Assembly (NCBI GenBank): GCA_044222685.1
Contig: JBGAMU010000008.1
Span: forward strand, 1 to 64,000
Reading direction: 5' to 3'
Source of the DNA: JAEUPI01 sp044222685
GTDB taxonomy: Bacteria; Pseudomonadota; Gammaproteobacteria; Burkholderiales; Burkholderiaceae_C
Length of the DNA: 64,000 nucleotides
A model generated the notes under the pieces. The model was given only the letters and a program-made list of their open reading frames with translations. It ran no database searches and was not told the DNA's origin. Below, piece after piece: positions 59,379 through 64,000 of the stretch. Both the position numbers and the translations under genes were made by a program. Each line of letters opens with the position of its first letter. Position 1 is the stretch's first letter.

Positions 59379-61061
59379 TCAGGCTTCGAACTCGGCGACG
59401 ACCTCGCCGGCCAACGGCGGCTGGGCGAGCAGGCCCGTGCCATCGGCCACCTGCCGCCCGTTGACCCACACGCCGTGCACGCCCACCGCGTCGGTGTGCA
59501 ACCGCGGCGCGCCGCCGGGCAGGTCGAACACGCGGTGGCTGCGCCCGCGGCCCACCGTGGCCGGGTCGAACAGCAGCAGGTCGGCGGCGTAGCCTGCGCG
59601 CAGCAGGCCGCGCCCGGGCAAGCCGAAGATCTCGGCGCTCTGCTGCGTCAGGCGCCGCACCGCGTCGGGCAGGCGCAGCGCGCCGCGCTCGCGCGCCCAG
59701 TGGCCCAGCAGGTGCAGGCCGAAGCCGGCGTCGTTGAAGAAGGTGAGGTGCGCGCCGGCGTCCGACAGCGAGACCAGGCTGTGCGGGTGGTTCAGCAGCC
59801 GCGCCACCGCGGCCTCGTCGCTGTTGAGCAGCTGCGCGGTGAAGACGGTGGTCAGGTCTTCGTCGAGCGCGAGGTCGAGCATCGCGTCGAGCGGGTCCTT
59901 GCCCTTCTGGCGCGCGATGTCGCGCACGCTGCGCTGCTCCAGCTCGCGGTGGCGCGGCTGCGTCACCTCGACCACGTGCACCTTGTCCCACTCGCCGTTG
60001 AACAGGCGGAACGTCGACGGCGCGGCCAGCTCGTCGCGCACGCCCTGGCGGAACACCGGGTCGGCCAGCACGGCGCACAGCGGTCGGCCCTGCAGGCCGA
60101 GCGCCGGCTTCCAGCTCGCCAGGCCTTCCACCGGGTAGGGCGAGGCCATCGTGAAATCCATCGTCAGCGGGCAGCACGACACCTGGCCGATCAGCCGGTG
60201 GCCGCGTGTGTTGGCGGCGCTGATCGCGTCGAGGTCGGCGAACACCGCATCCGGGTTGGTGCTGTTGTGCAGCAGCGCCGCGATCATCACCGGGCGGCGC
60301 GCACGCGCGGCCATCTGCTCGAGCAGCGCCACCTTCATCTGCGCCCCCTTGGTCACCATGTAGACGCCGCGGCCGCTCTCGCCCATGGCCTCGATCAGCG
60401 CGAGGTGCTCGTCGTCGCCGGCCAGGCGTGAGGGCATCGGCGCGCCACCGGCGCCGTTGTGCGCCGGGCTGGTGGAGCTGGCCAGGCCGACGGCGCCCGC
60501 GGTCATCGCCTCGCGCACCAGCGCGGCCATCTGCGCCACCTCGGCCGCGGTGGCGGCGCGCTGGTTGGCGGCGGCGCCCATCACGTAGGTGCGCAGCGAC
60601 GAGTGGCCCACGTAGGCGGCCAGGTTGATCGCGCAACCGGTGCGGCGCAGTTGGGCCAGGTATTCGGCGAAGGTCTCGAACTCCCAGCGCACGCCGCGCT
60701 GCAGCACCTCGAACGACATGCCCTCCACCTGCGTGAGGTTGCGCATCGTCAGCTCGCGGTCGTGCGGCCGGCACGGTGCGATGGTGAAGCCGCAGTTGCC
60801 GATCACCGCGGTCGTGACGCCCATCGCCGGCGACGGGCGGGCACAAGGGTCCCAGGTGAGCTGCGCGTCGTAGTGGGTGTGGCTGTCGATGATGCCGGGC
60901 ATCAGCGCCAACCCGTCGGCGTCGACGATCTGCCTGGCCTCGGCCGGCAGCGACGGCGCGATGGCGCGGATGCGGCCGGCGTGCACGGCAAGGTCGGCGC
61001 GCAATGGGTCGGCACCGCTGCCGTCGTAGAGCGTGGCGTGGCGGATGAGCAGGTCGTCCAT
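59379..61061 (-). CDS. N-acyl-D-amino-acid deacylase-type amidohydrolase
   Basis: Cytoplasmic metal-dependent hydrolase of 560 aa. The metal site GIIDSHTHYDAQ is at about 58-69, GNCGFTIAPC contains the Cys seen as a metal ligand in D-aminoacylases, and LSDAGAHLTFFND carries later ligand residues. A C-terminal small beta domain (GYAADLLLFDPA) closes the fold. The family removes N-acyl groups from D-amino acids, but many members have other roles. It is monocistronic and convergent with the response-regulator gene. Confidence 0.85.
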   Translation of the reverse strand: MDDLLIRHATLYDGSGADPLRADLAVHAGRIRAIAPSLPAEARQIVDADGLALMPGIIDSHTHYDAQLTWDPCARPSPAMGVTTAVIGNCGFTIAPCRPHDRELTMRNLTQVEGMSFEVLQRGVRWEFETFAEYLAQLRRTGCAINLAAYVGHSSLRTYVMGAAANQRAATAAEVAQMAALVREAMTAGAVGLASSTSPAHNGAGGAPMPSRLAGDDEHLALIEAMGESGRGVYMVTKGAQMKVALLEQMAARARRPVMIAALLHNSTNPDAVFADLDAISAANTRGHRLIGQVSCCPLTMDFTMASPYPVEGLASWKPALGLQGRPLCAVLADPVFRQGVRDELAAPSTFRLFNGEWDKVHVVEVTQPRHRELEQRSVRDIARQKGKDPLDAMLDLALDEDLTTVFTAQLLNSDEAAVARLLNHPHSLVSLSDAGAHLTFFNDAGFGLHLLGHWARERGALRLPDAVRRLTQQSAEIFGLPGRGLLRAGYAADLLLFDPATVGRGRSHRVFDLPGGAPRLHTDAVGVHGVWVNGRQVADGTGLLAQPPLAGEVVAEFEA

Positions 61062-61204
61062 GTGTCGGCTCCGTGGGTCCATGGCACCGTGGGGACAGCG
61101 TACCCGGAATCGGCCGCGTCGGCGGGTGGGTGCGTGCGCCGCAGCTGGTTTACGCTGTCGGACCCGGACACGACCCGGCCCGTTTCGAGAAGGCTCTGAC
61201 CCGC

Positions 61205-62701
61205 ATGCGCCCCGTTCGCCCCTTGCTGATGGCCCTGCTGCTGCTCACCGCGTGCGGCACGCAGGTGGTGAACCCCGTCACCGGGCGCAGCGAGCGCACG
61301 GTGATGGACGAGCCGGCCGAGATCGCCGAGGGCGCCAAGGCGCACCAGCAGGTGCTGCAGGAGTACGGCGCGTACGCCCACCCACGCCTGCAGGCCTATG
61401 TGAACGAGCTCGGCCAGAAGCTCGCCGCGCAATCGCACCGCGCCAACCTGAAGTGGACCTTCACGGTGCTCGACAGCCCGGAGGTGAACGCCTTCGCGCT
61501 GCCCGGGGGTTATGTCTACGTCACGCGCGGCATCATGGCCTACCTGGACAGCGAGGCCGAGCTGGCCGGCGTGATGGGCCACGAGATCGGCCACGTCACC
61601 GCGCGCCACGGCGCGCAGCGCGCCACCCGCCAGCAGAACGCGGGGCTGGGCGTGATCGCCGCCACCGTGCTCGGCGCGGTGCTCGAAGGCAGCGGCGTCG
61701 GCGGGGCGACCGACATCGCGAGCCAGCTGTCGCAGACGGTGGCGGCGGGCTACGTCGCGTCGTACAGCCGCGAGCAGGAGACGCAGGCCGACGAGTTGGG
61801 CGCCGAGTACCTGGCGCGCAACCGCTACAACCCGCAGAACATGATCGACGTGATCCAGGCGCTGAAGAGCCAGGAGCAGTTCGCCACCGACGCGGCCAAG
61901 GCCGAGGGCAAGCCGGCACCGTCGGGCGCGAACTGGCTCGCCTCGCACCCCAGCAACGACAAGCGGCTGGCCGACATCCGCCAGGTGGCCGAGAAGCTTC
62001 GCGGGCAGGGCGGCGGCTACGCCGACGACGGGCGTGCGCGTTATCTGCAGGCGATCGAGGGCATGACCTTCGGCGACAGCCGCGAGCAGGGCGTGGTGCG
62101 CGGGCGCAACTTCTATCACGAGGGCCTGGGCATCGCGCTCACCGCGCCGGCGCAATGGCAGGTGCGCAACACGCCCGAGGCGATCGTGCTGGCCAACGAC
62201 GCCGGCGATGCCGGGCTGATCGTGCGCCTGGTGCCGCCCAAGGCCGGCAGCACGCACGAGGAGGTGATCCGCAACCTCGTCAAGCCGACCGACGGCCGCG
62301 TCGAGCGGCGCACGCTGCACGGCCTGGCGGCCACGCACTTCCAAGGCTCGGTGCGCAACGAGCAGGGGCAGAGCAAGGCCGTGCGGCTGACGCTCGTCAC
62401 CGGCCCCGGCGAGCGCAACTACCTGCTGCAGTACGCCGCCAAGGACGCCGCGGCGCTGCAGCGCGCCGGCGCGGGCATGCAGGAAGCCGAGTCGTCGTTT
62501 CGTGCGCTGACGGCGGCCGACCGCGCGGCGGCGCGGCCGTGGAGCGTGAAGACGCAGCCCTATCCACGCGGCGGCTTCGCCGAGCTGGCGCGCGGCTCGC
62601 CGCTGCCGGTGCGCGCGGAGGCGCAGCTGCGGCTGATGAACAGTGCCTACGGCGGCGCCGCCGAGCCCAAGCCCGGGCAGCCGGTCAAGGTGGTGGACTG
62701 A
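61205..62701 (+). CDS. M48-family metalloprotease lipoprotein
   Basis: Zinc protease of 498 aa anchored in the envelope: lipobox LLLLTAC puts the lipidated Cys at residue 17. The metal-binding HEIGH is at 126-130 (VMGHEIGHVTARHG), with the third ligand in EQETQADELG. The C-terminal half (about 270-498) is an extra domain, as in BepA/LoiP-like and YfgC-like periplasmic proteases that help outer-membrane assembly. The ATG at 61205 fits the signal sequence. It is divergent from the amidohydrolase gene and convergent with the FG-GAP gene, 10 bases away. Confidence 0.9.
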   Translation: MRPVRPLLMALLLLTACGTQVVNPVTGRSERTVMDEPAEIAEGAKAHQQVLQEYGAYAHPRLQAYVNELGQKLAAQSHRANLKWTFTVLDSPEVNAFALPGGYVYVTRGIMAYLDSEAELAGVMGHEIGHVTARHGAQRATRQQNAGLGVIAATVLGAVLEGSGVGGATDIASQLSQTVAAGYVASYSREQETQADELGAEYLARNRYNPQNMIDVIQALKSQEQFATDAAKAEGKPAPSGANWLASHPSNDKRLADIRQVAEKLRGQGGGYADDGRARYLQAIEGMTFGDSREQGVVRGRNFYHEGLGIALTAPAQWQVRNTPEAIVLANDAGDAGLIVRLVPPKAGSTHEEVIRNLVKPTDGRVERRTLHGLAATHFQGSVRNEQGQSKAVRLTLVTGPGERNYLLQYAAKDAAALQRAGAGMQEAESSFRALTAADRAAARPWSVKTQPYPRGGFAELARGSPLPVRAEAQLRLMNSAYGGAAEPKPGQPVKVVD

Positions 62702-62711
62702 CGCGGCGCGA

Positions 62712-64000
62712 CTACGGCAGGATGTTCAGCGACAGCACAGCGCTGCCGGTGCTGGTGCCGCTGACCGTCGCCGCGATCAGGTCGGGCTTGCCGTCGCCGT
62801 TGAAGTGGCCGACCGCCAGCGCGGCGGGCGCGCCCGGCAAGGCCACGACGTAGTTGATCGTGCCGAACGAGCCGGCGCCGTCGCCCAGCAGCACGAAAGC
62901 GCGGCCGACGCCTTGGTCGCTGGCGGCGAGATCGAGCCGGCCATCGCCGTCGAAGTCGGCGAGCGTCAGGCCGGTCAAGGTGGCGCCGTGGCGATCGAGC
63001 ACGAAGACCGAGGCCGGCCCGAACGTGCCCGTGCCCGTGCCAGTCAGGATGGCGACGTGCGCGTCGTTGGTGACGGGGGTGTTGACCGTCAGTGCGAGAT
63101 CGGGTTTGCCGTCGCCGTTGAAGTCACCGACGGCGATCGCGTTCAGCCTGCCGTCGACGATCAGATCGGGTGCCGCCGCGAAGGCACCTGTGCCATCTCC
63201 GAGCAACACGGACGCGGTGCCGACCAGCGAGTTGGCGACTGCGAGATCGGCCTTGCCGTCGCCGTTGAAGTCACCGGTTGCCACCGAATTGGGTGACCCA
63301 CCCACCGCAAAGTTCGCCGGCGCGGCGAAGCCGCCCGCACCGTTGCCCAGCAATACGGCCACATGCCCAGGCGTGATGTTGCTGAAGCCGTAGGACATGG
63401 CCACCGCGAGATCCGCCTTGCCGTCGCTGTTGAAATCGCCGACGACCACCGCGTTGGGATTGAGCTGCGCCGTCAACGCGATCTGGGTGGGTGCACCGAA
63501 TCCGCCCGCGCCGTTGCCGAGCATGATCGACACGCTCGGTCCGCCGAAGTTGGCGACCGCGAGATCGAGTCGGCCGTCACCGTTGAAGTCACCGACCGCG
63601 ATGGACGTGGGGGTCGGCCCCGCTGCGAAGGGGGTGGCCGTGCCCAGGCCGCCCGCGCCATCGCCCAGCAGCACCGACACGGTGTTGTCGTTCCAGTTGG
63701 CGATGGCGGCGTCGGCTCGCCCGTCTCCATTGAAGTCGCCGACGGCGACGGCCTGCGGCCCCGCGCCAGCGGGGTAGCTCGCCGCCGCGCCGAAGAAGTA
63801 CGCCGGATCGAGCGTGGACACCAGCTCGGCCACCGGGCCTGCATGGCGTGGGTTCGCGCCGACGTAGTACTCGCGGATGTTGCTCGTGCCGTCGCCATCG
63901 CTGTCGACCGCGGCATCGGTCGCGCTGGCCGGGTCGAAGCCGTTCACGGTCTCCCAGCTGTTGTGCAGGCCATCGTGATCGTCGTCGCCGAGGTCGGCAC
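62712..64000 (-). CDS. Secreted FG-GAP/VCBS repeat protein, N-terminal part outside the window
   Basis: The frame stays open to the window edge, so only the C-terminal 429 residues are seen. Next to the edge is a calcium-binding segment (DLGDDDHDGLHNSW and DSDGDGTSNIREYYVG, thrombospondin-3/dockerin-like). It is followed by seven FG-GAP/VCBS repeats of about 50 residues, each with a GDFNGDGKPDL-like Ca-binding loop. The protein stops at LSLNILP with no C-terminal anchor. Such proteins are beta-propellers on the cell surface or secreted. The GTG at 63947 is not needed as a start because coding features continue upstream of it. Confidence 0.88.
   Translation of the reverse strand, partial: ADLGDDDHDGLHNSWETVNGFDPASATDAAVDSDGDGTSNIREYYVGANPRHAGPVAELVSTLDPAYFFGAAASYPAGAGPQAVAVGDFNGDGRADAAIANWNDNTVSVLLGDGAGGLGTATPFAAGPTPTSIAVGDFNGDGRLDLAVANFGGPSVSIMLGNGAGGFGAPTQIALTAQLNPNAVVVGDFNSDGKADLAVAMSYGFSNITPGHVAVLLGNGAGGFAAPANFAVGGSPNSVATGDFNGDGKADLAVANSLVGTASVLLGDGTGAFAAAPDLIVDGRLNAIAVGDFNGDGKPDLALTVNTPVTNDAHVAILTGTGTGTFGPASVFVLDRHGATLTGLTLADFDGDGRLDLAASDQGVGRAFVLLGDGAGSFGTINYVVALPGAPAALAVGHFNGDGKPDLIAATVSGTSTGSAVLSLNILP

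Overview
High-GC chromosomal window with strong third-position GC bias and long dense operons. The gene content (TRAP and tripartite-tricarboxylate transporters, CaiB CoA transferases, acyl-CoA carboxylases, MerR-regulated beta-oxidation, Bug-family receptors) points to a betaproteobacterium of the order Burkholderiales, probably near the Rubrivivax/Leptothrix/Piscinibacter group. That placement is inferred from gene types only. I saw no rRNA, tRNA or CRISPR.

Region 1 (1-25.7 kb) is mostly acyl-CoA catabolism. After a long inverted repeat and a DegP/DegS-type protease comes a minus-strand TRAP-uptake operon (dctP-Q-M, crotonase, CoA transferase; 1586-6338). An FNT channel, a stand-alone crotonase and an eight-gene minus-strand operon (8134-16964) follow. 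That operon resembles the acyclic-terpene (Atu, citronellyl/geranyl-CoA) module: SDR, carboxylase beta, acyl-CoA dehydrogenase, secreted TPR protein, two crotonases, biotin-carrying carboxylase alpha and a BKACE (DUF849) enzyme, nearly all translationally coupled. Divergent from it is a plus-strand beta-oxidation operon (17127-22544): SCP2 protein, MerR regulator, long-chain-type acyl-CoA dehydrogenase, thiolase and FadB-like fusion. A perfect 16-bp palindrome sits between the two operons and overlaps a MerR-spaced promoter. A lower-GC three-gene ParA cassette (22556-24590) has been inserted just after fadB.

Region 2 (25.7-35.8 kb) is accessory. It holds an orphan substrate-binding protein, an RHH/RelE toxin-antitoxin pair, a YdeI-like protein, and then a probable signalling locus: a periplasmic TPR-CHAT caspase-like protease, a secreted protein of unknown function, a membrane Ser/Thr kinase with a periplasmic CHASE2 sensor, a GNAT enzyme, and an ECF sigma factor of the type that lacks the acidic region-2.2 motif. 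This is my best candidate for an undescribed system.

Region 3 (35.8-50 kb) holds an adenosine/adenine deaminase, a LysR-controlled set (CoA transferase, Bug receptor, amidohydrolase), a relic of the RelE 3' end, a cyclase-ATPase-TPR regulator, a lipoprotein hydrolase, small secreted proteins and a second orphan substrate-binding protein.

Region 4 (50-64 kb) has two TetR genes beside small membrane-protein genes, a lipase-like hydrolase, a stress and signalling group (HPF-like protein, CheB-CheR-PAS hybrid, PAS protein, Crp/Fnr regulator, response regulator), a D-aminoacylase-type amidohydrolase, an M48 lipoprotein protease, and the C-terminal part of a secreted FG-GAP repeat protein that runs off the window.
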